Below, in pieces: positions 24,523 through 36,291 of a DNA stretch of 64,000 bases (its first letter is position 1; every line of letters begins with the position of its first letter). Below the pieces are notes generated by a model that saw nothing but the letters and a program-made list of their open reading frames with translations, had not been told where the DNA came from and did not search any database. The position numbers and the translations under genes were made by a program. The stretch comes from Clavulina sp. PMI_390 (taxonomy: Eukaryota > Basidiomycota > Agaricomycetes > Cantharellales > Hydnaceae): the NCBI GenBank assembly GCA_015039315.1, contig WIDE01000008.1, forward strand, positions 255,722 through 319,721, read 5' to 3'.

Positions 24523-25207
24523 TACTCAAGTCTCGCAGAGCAGTTAGGCTAGTAAGGACACACGGGCATCACTTCACTGGTGGGATGTGTGAGCAACACA
24601 ACGGAATCCGAGATTGTTACCGTGGGGGGAGGGAAGCGCAGGGTTCAGGTATCATCAGACTAGCTCATCCTGCTCGCTGCTCAGTATTTAATAGAACAAA
24701 AGCATCATTGCCCTGCACATAAGTTTCCAGACAGCGGCCGATGCTACCATGATCATCAACATCAGGCTTCATAAGACGAAGGGTTGGATCGGAACCACTT
24801 AAAGAAGTGTTCATATTTGCCGGTAACCGCCAGCGCGATACTGATTTATTTATTGTCGGTCAACTCTTGTAAACGACCTCAAGTCGGAAGCACATTGTTC
24901 GTTGCCCTTACGAACGTATGTTTTCATTTTAATCACCAATCATTGCAGTTACTCCTTTTTTCATGGTTATTTGATGTCACGCCTGTCCACTGGGCAGGTT
25001 AGAGCAAGTGGGTTGCTGAAGGTCAGAGTGTTTGTCATTATGTGGTTCTCGAACTTTCGCACGCATTGAATCAGTTATATACTTTTGGTGGATCGTGTGA
25101 GGCAGTGTTCTCGTCCTCTTTGTGCCTATTGGTCGTTTGAGACCATCTGCTCGCACGGGGACGCCAAGGCCAAGTCACAACAGTCGCAAGAATCCCCTTC
25201 TTCATTC
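24523..25207. other. Intergenic region between paralogues B and C
   Basis: About 685 bp. Its last 180 bp (25028-25207) hold the conserved leader: GTGTTTGTCATTATGTGGTT, then TGTGAGGCAGTGTTCTCGTC at about 25096. An ATG at 25085 is in frame with gene C but lies within this leader, so I take 25208 as the start. No other gene seen. Confidence 0.45.
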
Positions 25208-28156
25208 ATGTTTCGGCTAGTCGAGTTCAACGACGGTATCCCCAACCGAAACTCGTACCGAAATGTCTCCAAATGGAAGAATAGAACTGTATACTACAGC
25301 GGGGGCAACAATATCATAGGAAGCGCCACCCCAGGACCCATTCATGATCTCCTCAAAGGTAGGATGTGGGACACGCTTGGAGAGTTGGGTAAATCCGTTG
25401 TCGAGCTGCAGCTTTCGCTCTATGCCGAATCGCTAAGGGAGGTAGAGGCACAGCGAACTTCATCGGCGCACCTCTCCTTAGTTGAACATGCCCTAACCGC
25501 AATCGGTGAAAGTCTCACTGGCAACGAAGATGACATTGCCGCAATTTCATCCATCCCAGTTCAATTGGCACGAAAGCTAGTATGGAACTCTATTATAACG
25601 CCTTATTCCATGTTCCGCATACTACAGAGACAGCTCCACGGAGGCGATGATTGGTCAAGCGGAGAGCTCGCACCGCATTCATTCGACTTCACCGACCAAG
25701 ACATCGACGAATGGATATTAGCAAACGAGCGCGCCCTTCGTGAAGATCGGCGTAAAGATTGGAAAATTGGTCTGGTCGATTATGCTGCCCACGCTGACTC
25801 CGTCTTTCATCCATCCCCAAAGTCAACCACTGCTGCTCGAGTGATTCAGCGAGAAACTCTTTCTGGCTATACTATCCTTGATGATCTCCGTCCTCCCGAG
25901 ATCCGCATACAACCATCGTTTGCTTCTTTCCAGGCCATGTTCAAAAAGATCACGGATTCGCTACTAAATGGACTTGACTGGTCAAACGTCTTTGTTGCAG
26001 GTGGTATTGTCCTCTCCACTTTACTCTGCACAACCGAGCGAGATCTCCAGAACTCCATCCAGTCCGATATCGATATGTACATATACGGCTTGGACCCTAT
26101 CGCAGCAAACAAAAAGGTGCAGCACATCTTTGAGGTGTGGAAGTCAAACCTCCCCGAGTCGTCGCGCGACAAGACCCTGGTCGTGCGCAACTCGCGAACA
26201 ATTACATTCTTCTCGGAATACCCTATCAAGCGGATCCAAATTGTGCTGAAACTGGTGAAGAACCCCAAAGCTGTGCTACTGAACTTCGACCTGGACATTT
26301 GTGCGATGGGATATGATGGCACAAGCTTGGTCATGTTGCCCAGAGCGGCGCGCGCCCTTGAGAGTGATTCATTTCCATCTCTCTTTCAGTATGACACACC
26401 TAGACCTATTGAAACGGTCTTCTGCCCTCTATAGCTGGATACAATGTGTTCACCATGGATTTGGTACATGGGCATTACCTTGGCGAACGGCGAGCATCTC
26501 AACAATCTCGGTAAGTACCTACCTATGTTTATTATGAAATAGATGCAGAACAATAATTCCGTAACCCAGGGTATTCAAATATGCCGATAAGGTCCGCTTT
26601 CGCTGCCCTCAAGACTCTCTTGCCTCATCGTCTGAACTGATCTACCTATCAGGGCTTTGGCCTCCGATTCCTCCCTTCCTACGTCGATTCCCTGGCTGAT
26701 TCCTTTGCTTGCGGGCCTGCTTTCGACCATCATCGAGGCAGATTCCATGGCAGCGCCACTCACTCGCCTGATCTCGACGAAATTGCTGTTCGCGCTGGGG
26801 TTTGGACCAAACTCGCCATCGAAAAGTCCGTGCGATCCCTCTAACTATATTGGTTGACTGAGCGGTTCATTTGATCAGGGCCTAATTAGATATTTGATGT
26901 GATAGATGTCGCGACAACGAGTATTGGAATAATTCACAACGCAATCCTGGATCACCTATGGAATGCACGTATGCTGATCTCCAGCCCGATGGGCGAAATT
27001 CAGTCAAGTCTGAGCCTGGCGAGCATAGCTGCCTGACTAGCTACGAGCTATTGATGCGACACACCGAGCTTTGGAGGGAAAAGGTGAAGGGGCATATCAA
27101 GTGAGTGCTAACGTGACGTCATTCTGTTGAAAACTTGCGTGCCCTTGTCCTCCTTGTTGACCATTATCACATTCTTGCTACTGCTTGACTGATGAGACAG
27201 GATGACAAGGATGCTCTGGGCGGCAGACAACTACGATACGAGTGCGACAGGTTATGATGATTCACCTGAGTATGAATGGGGGAAGGACTTCAAGTTTGAG
27301 ACGTTTCGGCAGGTGCTGGAGACTTACAACTCAAAAGACTATAGGTCATTCTGTGCATATCACCAGGAAATCATGCGGCCTCATCATGAGAGCCGGCTGC
27401 AAAGCTCAGGCAATACGAAATTAGAAGGTATGTTTTGTCATAGCTTGATACTGTATTTCACCACTCAATTCCTACTCGTGATAAACAATATCCCATGGGT
27501 AGAATGTGGGAGAACTCGCCGCGTCACTATCGCTCCAGATGTTTCCACTCTCCTTGAACAACAAGGCGATATGGTCCTGTTGTTCTTTGCCTCCTCTGGG
27601 TTCGCCGCCTTTGCCAACGAACTGGTGGAAGATGCCCTCAAGGAACGCGGTCTCTCGCTCTCTAGAGAAGGAAGGATGATCGAAGTCCTAGGGCAATTCA
27701 CAAGGCATTACTCGCGTTGGAAAAAGTTTGATGTGGAGATGTTAAGATGGAGGATCGATTCGGTGATTGGGTGGCAGCAGATTGATCGACGGATCGACGA
27801 GTAAATCTTTGGTTTCTTTCAACTCAAACTTATTACCTTCAATCTAGCCTCCTAATTTGATGTACTGACACCCACCCAATCTTCGGTTGTGCAGGGTGTT
27901 TGAAATCCTCTGGTCCTTTTACAGGACATTTGGGCACGTGCGCATGTCGCCGGATGACCTGGAACATAAATTTTTTACTGAGGTTGGACGAAGGACCATT
28001 CGGTCTACCCCTTCGGATGAACACGCAGCCTTTGCAAAATGGGTACTAAAAGGTGTTCCCAGGACTGGGGAGAACATCTTCAATTCATCGGGGTCATTGA
28101 TAGACGAGGAAGACTTAAAGGAGGACGAGGAAGACGAGAGTGATTGGTTCGGATGA
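25208..28156 (+). CDS. Uncharacterised NTase-fold-like protein, tandem paralogue C
   Basis: Third head-to-tail copy. Start 25208 (MFRLVEFNDG) was chosen because it aligns with copy A (MSRIEYDDG); a longer frame opens at 25085 in the shared leader. Core motifs are intact: FVAGGIVLSTLL, SDIDMYIYGLDP, FDLDICAMGYDG. Intron 1 uses GTGATT (GAGA|GTGATT, about 26363) and ends CTATAG. The 22-nt microexon is preserved (VFKYADK, about 26570-26591). Exon 4 ends IEK and splices (GTCCGTG to GTGATAG) into CRDNEYWNNSQRNPG. The C terminus reads DEEDLKEDEEDESDWFG. Nucleotide identity with copy A is very high across the catalytic core (a run of about 50 identical bases around 26000-26045) and lower at the N terminus, which suggests recent duplication or gene conversion. 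Confidence 0.85.
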
Positions 28157-28423
28157 TGCCCTAGTCTCTCGAAAATCAGACACGGTCGTTCATGGACCTA
28201 GTGGAGATGTGTCGAGCGTAATCTTGTAGAGGATCGGAAAGCAACAAAGCTTTTGTATTTCAAAAGAAACGCGGTAGATCGTGAGCTAAACACAGAGGAA
28301 TACTTGACAAGGAGTGTAGAGGGCTTATACAGGCAAAGTTGAACGAGGGAATGTGTAAGCGATAACAAGTGGAGGGGGAAAAAAAGCAGAGAGGAGCCAT
28401 CACTGAATTAGTCCGTCACCTAA
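28157..28423. other. Short convergent spacer
   Basis: About 270 bp between the 3' ends of NTase-like C and the zinc-finger gene. Nothing recognised. Confidence 0.4.
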
Positions 28424-30703
28424 TCATTCCTCAGCGTTGTATGGGACAAAAGCATCACCAACTTGCATATATTCTCCATAGAAGCGCTGGACGTTACCAT
28501 ATTCATCCACTTTTGGTTTCCTGACATCAGCACCACCAATATGGGAACCCATGGCTGCACGCTCATCACGAGCAGAACGATATTGGTATGGGAAGCCCTC
28601 ACGCGTCATCTTCTCGGCGCTCTGTGCCGCGCGCTTCATCCGGCGAGCGTTAGGGTTTGCACTCGACGGGGCGCGATGGAGTGGGGTATGGTGTCGCGTG
28701 TCCTCGTCGTCCTTGGGAAAGAGGAAGACTGGTTCGACGCCAGCGTCAGAGTCAGCACTGAAATCGCGAGACTTGGTGTTGCGAAGGGCTTCAAGGCGAG
28801 ATGGATGATATGGCTGGCTAAGCATCGTCTGGTGGTCTTGGACGAAGGGACGTGGCGAGATGGTGCTAGACTCCGCATCAGCATCAGCATCGGCAACAGA
28901 GTCCTGGAGGCCTTGCTGGTACTCGGGGTAAGGACTAGCTGGGCGGCCACGAAGGGAAGGGAAATCATCGCCTTTAGTGCTCAAGCTACTGGATTGTCCA
29001 TAAACGTCCTGGTTCGTGCTATCAGACTCCCATGAAGCATTGGATTGGCGGCGGGCATCGAATGAGACCTGTTTGCGAGAGGCCGAGGAACTGGCCAGGG
29101 ATGCAGTACGATTGGGCCGAGGACGGGCGTCTTTGGTTGAATAATCTGTGGTCACAGTATTGATGTCTTCGAGGATAGCCGCGCACGAGGTATGCACGTC
29201 TTGGAACAGACGATCGACGTCCATCTTTCGCTGGTGATATAGGGCAAACTCTTCAGTGCGGAGGGACTCCTCAGAGGGAAGGTGCTGAAGGCTCTGCACG
29301 ACTGCTGTGAACGCGGAAATCCGTGCATCTCCCTGGAAATGATCGAAGTGGCGTTCTACGTCGATGCCAGGATAGGCGGCCTGGACCTCTTGATAGCGTG
29401 GGTTAATGGTGCTATAGTAGTCGAGCACATCCTGAATGCTTGACGTGGCGGAGCGATGTGAAGAGTGAGGTGTTGCCAAGACTTTAGCGGAGGTAGCGTG
29501 TTTGTTGGCTTTGCTATCAGTGGGCCGCACAAGATGAGAGGAGGATTGTTTACGGGGCAAAAGAGTTTGCGTTTCCAGAACACTGTGACGATCGTTGGTG
29601 GTGTCTGAGGGGGGTACGAGATGATCGGTCGACTGAGTTGCGCCGTCAGGAGAAGGAGCGAAGGAGTTGGAGCGCGAGATACCAAGATGCTGGTTGACCT
29701 TGCTGTCCTTTGGACGAGCCATGGAGGGGCGACGAGGCCGAGTATTAGGCGTAGGGGTCTTCAATTGGTTCCAATCGCTGTCAGTAGGAGTTCCAGGTGT
29801 AGTACCGGTGGGGGGAACGCGCGAGCGAGTGTCCATAACACGAGCAGCATGAGGCGGGGACTTCATGTATGGTCCAGGGAGTTGAGGCGAGAGTGAGGCA
29901 CGTGGCTCCTGGGCAGTGGCGGACAATAGGGAGGCATGATTGACCATTTGTGGAAGACGAGGAGACGGAGGGAGCGGTGAAGCCGATCTTTGGTGCTGGG
30001 ACTGCTGCTTCCGGCGAAGATCAGGGTATATAGCGCGAGATTGGCTCTGCAATGGGTCGAGGCGAACGTCGATCGGGACACTGGAAAGATACTGGGTATG
30101 AGGGACCAAGGCGTTCAGCTGGGTGTTACAGCGGATGCGATGGCTGCAAGCGCAATCTGTCGTAACTGGAGCCGTCATGACGTCGCCTCCAACACTGATA
30201 GGAAAGCCAGATAAAGTACCAAACGCAGCACGGGTTTTCTAGCATAGGATGCAACCATTAGCAGGAGTCACCAGTTGAGGTGAACCTTATTAGTACGCAC
30301 AAGGTTAGAACCAACAGGAAAGAAACTATTCATGGTGTGGGCCTGTAAGAGCATGAAGGCATGGCGAGCATCGCTCGAGAGCTGTACCGCAGTGATGAAG
30401 TTGGAATCATCGGGATCGGGAACTGTGCGCATAGCGAGGGTGAACGCATCGACGAGCTCATGCTGGCTAATCTTCTCAGCCGCTAACGCTGAAGTGGCTT
30501 TTTGGTAGCACTGCTCGTGTGGTGTGGTTTGCTCCTCGCCGGTGATGATCTTTTCACGACAAATGTTACACACAGCATGACCCTAAGTGGGGTCTCAGCA
30601 TATGATGAATCTTTCAAGAGTAATTCTAATATCTACCCACGCAGAGGAGAGTGTGGAACTCGGGTGTAGGCTGTTGGCAGCCGTTGCACATGGGGGAGCT
30701 CAT
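28424..30703 (-). CDS. Zinc-finger (RING-like N terminus), Ser/Pro-rich protein of unknown function
   Basis: ATG 30703 opens MSSPMCNGCQQ. Splicing (donor GTGGGT about 30638, acceptor CTTAG about 30587) gives CxxC-x11-CxH-xx-CxxC (residues C6, C9, then LLCGHAVCNICREKI), resembling the first half of a RING finger. A second intron (about 30242-30300) joins PVGSNL to KTRAAFGTLSGF. The remainder is low-complexity, Ser/Pro/Arg-rich and disordered. It includes a more structured block (QDVLDYYSTINPRYQEVQAAYPGIDVERHFDHFQGDARI, broken here only by description, about 29330-29440) with regular hydrophobics. The C terminus ends VQRFYGEYMQVGDAFVPYN. I do not recognise an orthologue. An E3 ligase role would need the full zinc-binding set, which I do not see. 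Confidence 0.65.
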
Positions 30704-31195
30704 GTTGAATATTTGAGGTTGGCGATCGGTATTTGGAGGGCAAGTGGTTGTAGGATTGGATGTTGGGGGCAGTGGAGGTCACATAGTAGCTCTCAGGTAT
30801 ATTTAAAGCGCAGAGTATTGTGGCGGGTTGTCAAAGAGCTCCTCGCCACTTTGTCATTGTCTCGAGACACAGAGCGAAGATACAGACCACCTCGCCCGAG
30901 ACAAAGACAGTGCTTTCAAACAACACCAAACATCTGGGTTTTGTTCCCCCGCCCGCCCGCCTTGGATATACATGATTATCTGAGTGGTCGGGTCCTGTTT
31001 GAAAGCCTGTGAGGAGGAGGCCTCGATTGTGACAGCATGAGATCACGCGTTGTCACCGTCACGCCACAGCCCAGGCGACTGGTAACTAGCAGTTTGGGAC
31101 TACTACACCCCAGGCTGATATCTAGTCCAAAATCAACTTCTTCCTGTGTCTCTATATCATTCTCTCTAATAGTTTCCAAGCGGTACCGAATAAAC
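30704..31195. promoter_or_regulatory. Divergent intergenic region
   Basis: About 490 bp between the zinc-finger gene (-) and the F-box/LRR-like gene (+). It contains a C-rich stretch (about 30944-30960). No further structure seen. Confidence 0.35.
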
Positions 31196-32592
31196 ATGTC
31201 TATGAGATCCACTGATGGCTCAACGCCGACGGCTTTGCACCCCTTTTTACATCCCGATATCCTCTTTACCATCGTGGACTTGATCTTAATAGATGCTCAT
31301 GACGCCGAAAAGAGGTGGAAGAGGCTGAATAGAATTGCGCTCGTAGCGAAATCTGCCTACTTTACGCTCACACACAGAGCGTCGCTTTGGCAGTGGGTAG
31401 ATACTGATCCTAGAAGAGTCAAACACCATGCCCTCTTTCGCAGTCGGGTTCAAGGTCTCGAATTACGCCCAGCAGTGATGTACACAGGCGATGGTGACTA
31501 CCAACACAGTCGCCTCGGCCGATGGTCAAAGATCTTTGCGGAGGCTTCTCCGCCACTGATACCGGGTATGCTCGTGGTCAAAGACAGTGGAGAGCATGCC
31601 TTCCCTACCCTCGAAACCATGCCGCTCGATCTATGGAGTAACCTTACGGTGCTTATCATGAAAAACGTCGGAGGATATATACCGGCGTACAGTCAACCTC
31701 TTCCCCTGTGGCGATTCCCTCGATTGCAACATCTTGCGGTGGCAGCAAAGACTCCTGAGCTGGAAGAGCCTACTTCCGAATCAAAAGACATAGAACCACC
31801 CCTATTCCCATCCTTGATTCATCTCACTGTCATCATCTCTGGGGGTCAAAATGTCTGGAATTGGGCAGCCGCGCTTCCGTACTTTCCCAATCTGAAGACC
31901 CTTGGGTTATACGGGTTTACTTACAGTGGCCCGGAAGAGCCCAAGGTCCTCAACTTGCCGTCTGTGGAATCGTTTACACTGTCTCCTGCATCGCGTATTC
32001 CTGAGGAATACCCAGTAAGAACCCGAATGCCGTCATTGAAGCACGCAACATTCTTTGCTCCCGACACAAATCGCATCATAGAGGAGGTCCTCGATCCTGT
32101 TAACTTTCAGGAAATGGTGAGAAATATCTTTCGCATACCCTAAGTGTAGATGTTCACCCTTCCCGCGTGTGTGTTTCCTAGATATCATCTTGGCCGCAAT
32201 TGGAGCACTTATCATTAATTGGCTCTGCCACACAACTTGGCTGGCCAGACCATCTCAACGCCGTTAAGGGACATTTGCCACCATCGTTGCGTTCAATCCG
32301 TATGTTATGGGATCTTAAGCGAGAATCAATGCCAGAAAAGTGGGCAGGGAAGTACACGGACATGGCAAGGGATGCTGCTATAGCCTGCTTGCGAGCCTAC
32401 AAGGAACAGCATGGAAGACCCCTTTCTTTGTGGGAATACGCGGTGACCCCTGATTCATCCGCGCCACCTGAGCTTCTTGGGACAGCCGATGATGCTAATG
32501 AAAGGCTGCTGCTGGAGTATCGTATAGTGACGAATCATGTGTGCGGTGACGATGCACGGCCAGAAGACAATCCATTTTTGCTGTGCGGGTAA
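31196..32592 (+). CDS. F-box/LRR-like protein, divergent (about 443 aa)
   Basis: Two exons, 31196-32116 and 32182-32592, join in phase 0 (QEM then ISSWPQLEHLSLIG). The N terminus (LHPFLHPDILFTIVDLILIDAHDAEKR ... RIALVAKSAYFTL) is the weak F-box-like segment of basidiomycete proteins. The middle has repeated hydrophobic strands (LTVLIMKNVGG, LQHLAVAA, LIHLTVIISGG, LKTLGLYGF, VESFTLS) typical of degenerate leucine-rich repeats. The start is 31196 (AAACATG context); the frame is open further up to 31037. A possible extra 3' intron (GTAAGC at 32589, TTCAG ending 32643) would change the last residues to CGKSTH and end at 32659. SCF substrate-receptor function is inference. Confidence 0.65.
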
Positions 32593-33613
32593 GCTCTCCC
32601 CATTGGCACAATCACTTTCCTGCACGCTCATTTATTGGTTCAGGAAATCCACTCATTAACGCAAGACGGTCATGGTGACTTCGGATCGCTCCTTGGTCTT
32701 CTTTCAACAATGAGTTACATAGTGGAAGAACTAGGATCCCCCCTCGATGTTTGTAAGGTCTTATTTTGGCATAGCTCCTTGAGCTTTTTGTACGCTTGGC
32801 CGTTTTTGAGTTCCCATCCCATGTTTCTGTATTGCAATGTTCTCCGAAGTCTAATGGGATCGACACGCCACCGGATTCACAGAAGGACGGGTTCTCTCTA
32901 TTCAAAGCCACGCGCGCCGTCAATTGTGGCATCTCACGAGTCCTTTAGACTTCCAAACCCATGATGAATCATCGAAGCGAGGAAAAAAGGGTCACCCGTC
33001 AGGACTGCCCAGGGCACCGGACGCGGTAAAGAAGGCTCGGTGATGGCGTTAATCCCCGCTGACCCACATGGATACTGACGCGTACGCATACGCGCTCGCT
33101 CCCCCTCGGGGTGTTCGGCTCGTCGTCAAGCTTTTTTCACGCACGAGCGCCGTGGATGAGCAACAGCGCATGCAGTCTTGCTGCATTTTCTTGGCATTTT
33201 TCTTATTAGTGCGAGATCGCGATTGAACGTGCCGGGCTCGGAGAAATCTGCCTGTACATTCCACGCATAAACTGTAATTGCATACTTTTGGGGGCTCGAG
33301 GACTTGCCACTCGGAACCGCTGTGCATGCATGTGTGTTGTTTGCAAGGAAACACGGAACACTACTCCCAGTCGCAGGTTACATGGCGATGTTACGTTACA
33401 GACTGGTTGCCGAAATAAAAATAAATAGAATTGATCGTTTCGTGCAAGGGCTAACTTGAGGGTTTGAGCATTTTTGCGCGCTTAGTAGGGCAGGGGTCCG
33501 CGGGTCGCGTGGATCATGGAGACCCACATGGACACCAATGTAGTAGCGCTTGCGCTACCCGCAGGCAGGCATTCGCCTCTGCGTCCTTCCGCCCTTCTCC
33601 ATCCCACCACCTT
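32593..33613. other. Intergenic region before the arrestin-like gene
   Basis: About 1 kb. I find no supported gene; open frames here lack codon-level or family support. A GC-rich patch with CG-rich alternations lies around 33075-33130. The 12-mer GACCCACATGGA occurs at about 33060 and 33520, which may be chance. Confidence 0.4.
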
Positions 33614-36291
33614 ATGCCAGACGCTGGGGCCGTTGACAGCGATGAGCCAGCAAACCCGCCTCCAATACCACCACCACGACTGAATCCTCATCCTGTGCCT
33701 CAACTAGACCACTCTTCACCAATAGCTGCCGAATCTTACCACCATCATCGCCCACAACATCATCCCAATAGTCCTCCTTCTAGCCATCTTAATGCACCAT
33801 CTTACCATACTGAATCTGATATTGGGCCTTCCCCAAGCTACAGACGCCATGTCCGCCCTGACGAGGAGATCATCGCTCAGGGCCGCTCACATTATCGGCC
33901 TCCCGGCCGATTCAACAGGTCCTCCAAACTCATGGCAGTCTCTCTTGGGGGCCAGGAGCCTGATGCTACGATCCCAACATTCGGCCGAGCCGCCGTGATC
34001 GACGGCGCCATTGTTCTTGCCGCTGACGCCCTGGACAGCGTCCTCCAACTTGAAGTCAAGGTACGTACGATGCATCATCCGGAGGAATCATTTCATCAGA
34101 GCAAGCATTGAACCATGCGTGTCTTGGAACTATGGGGTACTATGAATAACAGATCGAAGGCGAAATGAAGCTGGTCATAGCGGAAGGTGGCTCCTCTGTT
34201 ACGCCCCTCCTGTCGCATACTATCCCGTTATTCTTCTCGGCATCTCCAACAACCTGCCCTGCCACTCACACTTTCAGTTATCGCCTTCCGCCTCGGTTCG
34301 AAGACGGAGATACGCGAAGAGCACTGCCGCCAACATATGAGGTCAATTTCTCCGGAGTACCAGGTGTTCGGGCCGAGGTTCGGTACTTCATTACCATCAA
34401 GCTCGTTCGCCAAAAGCTCTGGAAACGTAAAGAGAGGTTCGTGCTGCAGTACCTTTCATTTTCTGGCTTTCCTTTTCTTCGCCGCTCCTCCACATGACGA
34501 TGAGTCATTCCCGATTACGTCTCTGGCACTGCTTTTTGCCTCACGCATCGGAGACTGACTGGCCGATCACCCTCTGTTAGTCTGGTTATCCCATTTGTTT
34601 ACTTCCCAAGAGCAAGGCCTCCTCAGCCTATCCTCGGAATGTCATTTCTATCATCCCTCAAGTCAAATCCTGAGGAATGGAGTCTCTTCTCATCAGCTGT
34701 ATCACCTCGGTTTCCTACTGTCGACTCCGTAATTACCTCTTCAGTGAGTAAAGACCTCCGTGATCGCTCGGCTGTCTCTAAATTTACCTCGGCCGATTGG
34801 ATCAAAAAAGTTTGTGCTTCCATCAACGAACATCTTCCCCATGTCACACAAGATTCCATTCCATCTGCAATTGTCGCTTTCGCCTGTCAAGCCTCCTGTA
34901 GCTCCAGCATCGTCTCCAGCATCAGCATTGTCTCCGAACACTTCCAGTGTACCCCAAAATTCAACTAATAGCCCTCAAACGCCTCTAGCATCGCAGTCAT
35001 ATGCCCCTCCTCGTTCTGATCCTCATTCAAGTTTACACCCTTCATCGTTTGCTCGCATCCCACCCCCAACCACTCCCACTAAACCAGTGTCTCGTCCACC
35101 CCAATCCCTCCCAGGTCCATCACGTCCTACTCCTACCGCCTCATCTTCACCGACTGCTGGTTCTCCGTCAACTGAATCGCCAGCCCCTTCTCGTGCTCGA
35201 TTGGGTATACGATCTCTATCGTTTCTCAGCTCACGTCGATCAACCTCTCGTGGAAGGGGGAAATCAATAGGTGACGATGGGGTAAACCAGCCCTCAAGCA
35301 TCGGAGAGGGCTCTAAGGCCTCTCCATCTCGATCATCCTCTCGCCCTCCAGCCTCTTCCCAGTCATCTCCTCGAATACCACCCTCGAGATCGTCTCCCTC
35401 TGCATCACCGCCAGCGACTGCATCCGCATCTAGTACCCCTTCTAAACCCTCCCCTATCCCCAAACTCACCTCGCCATTCCGCCATTCCGGGCGTAAACCG
35501 CAGCCTTCTGATTATTCACAACACTCGCTCCTCACACCACTGCTCACGAAAGACGCCACGATTCGCGTGACGCTCCAGCGCCAGATCAGCGTGGATGTAC
35601 GGAATCAGAAAGTGCTCAAGACAATTGTGTGCGGGGAGGGATTCATTCGAAGGGTCGATCTGAAGGGAGGCGACGGTGATGCTGCAGGTTCTACCCATTC
35701 AAATTCCACGGTGGGAGGAGGCGAGGAGCAAGGGGATAATGAAGCAGGTGGCTTTGGCGTCATTCGAGAAGAGGAAGAGGAGAACGAGAGCGATTCCGAA
35801 CATGGTGGTGGTGGAAGTCATCGAGATGCCTCGCCCTCATCCTCATCGATGCCTGCCTCTTCCAGCCGTGCCAGGTCAGCGTCGTCAAGGGGGCCAGCAG
35901 CAACAGCAGCTCGCCTAGTCCATAACGACGCAAACGGAGCTGTACCGCGCTCTCGTTCCACATCGCGTGCTAAGCCCGAGGCCGTGGCCGAGCTGGACGA
36001 CTGGGCCGGGTGGGAAGGCGAGGTGATTCCATCCCTGAAACAGATCTCGGTGGGCGGGTTCCGAGCGGCTGGTCTTTCTGTGCGGGTACGCGCTCATCCC
36101 TCTCCTTTTTCTATCTTCTCGCTTGCGCGCACATACATCCATACTGACGTCCCTTTCTTTCCATCTTGTATTATTAGGATTTTATCATCCTCACTCTTAT
36201 CCCTCCGGATCCGGAAACGTCCCCACTTCGGGCGCACCAGCATGCTGTCCCTGTGAGGATCGTGACAGACGCATGGGACGAAGGAGAGTGA
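33614..36291 (+). CDS. Arrestin-fold protein with Ser/Pro-rich insert (760 aa)
   Basis: Likely an alpha-arrestin-type adaptor; in fungi these link membrane transporters or signalling receptors to ubiquitylation. Five exons join in phase: 33614-34060, 34153-34436, 34581-34743, 34811-36085, 36178-36291. The N-terminal 90 residues are Pro/His-rich. Arrestin-N-like strands follow (DSVLQLEVKIEGEMKLVIAE; SHTIPLFF; HTFSYRLPPRFED; YEVNFSGVPGVRAEVRYFITIKLVR; SLVIPFVYFPRARPPQPIL). The C-domain starts with FPMSHKIPFHLQL, is interrupted by about 190 residues of Ser/Pro-rich sequence, and resumes with TIRVTLQRQISVDVRNQK, SLKQISVGGFRAAGLSVR and DFIILTLIPPD. No clear PPxY motif was noted. The start at 33614 is probable; the frame is open upstream to 33464. 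Confidence 0.75.

Noticed and set aside
32612..32964. Open frames on both strands downstream of the F-box/LRR-like gene
   Set aside because: No domain or homology-like pattern and no splice support; probably 3'UTR or spacer.
33060..33535. Repeated 12-mer GACCCACATGGA and a CG-rich patch
   Set aside because: The match does not extend clearly beyond the 12-mer; too short to call a repeat.
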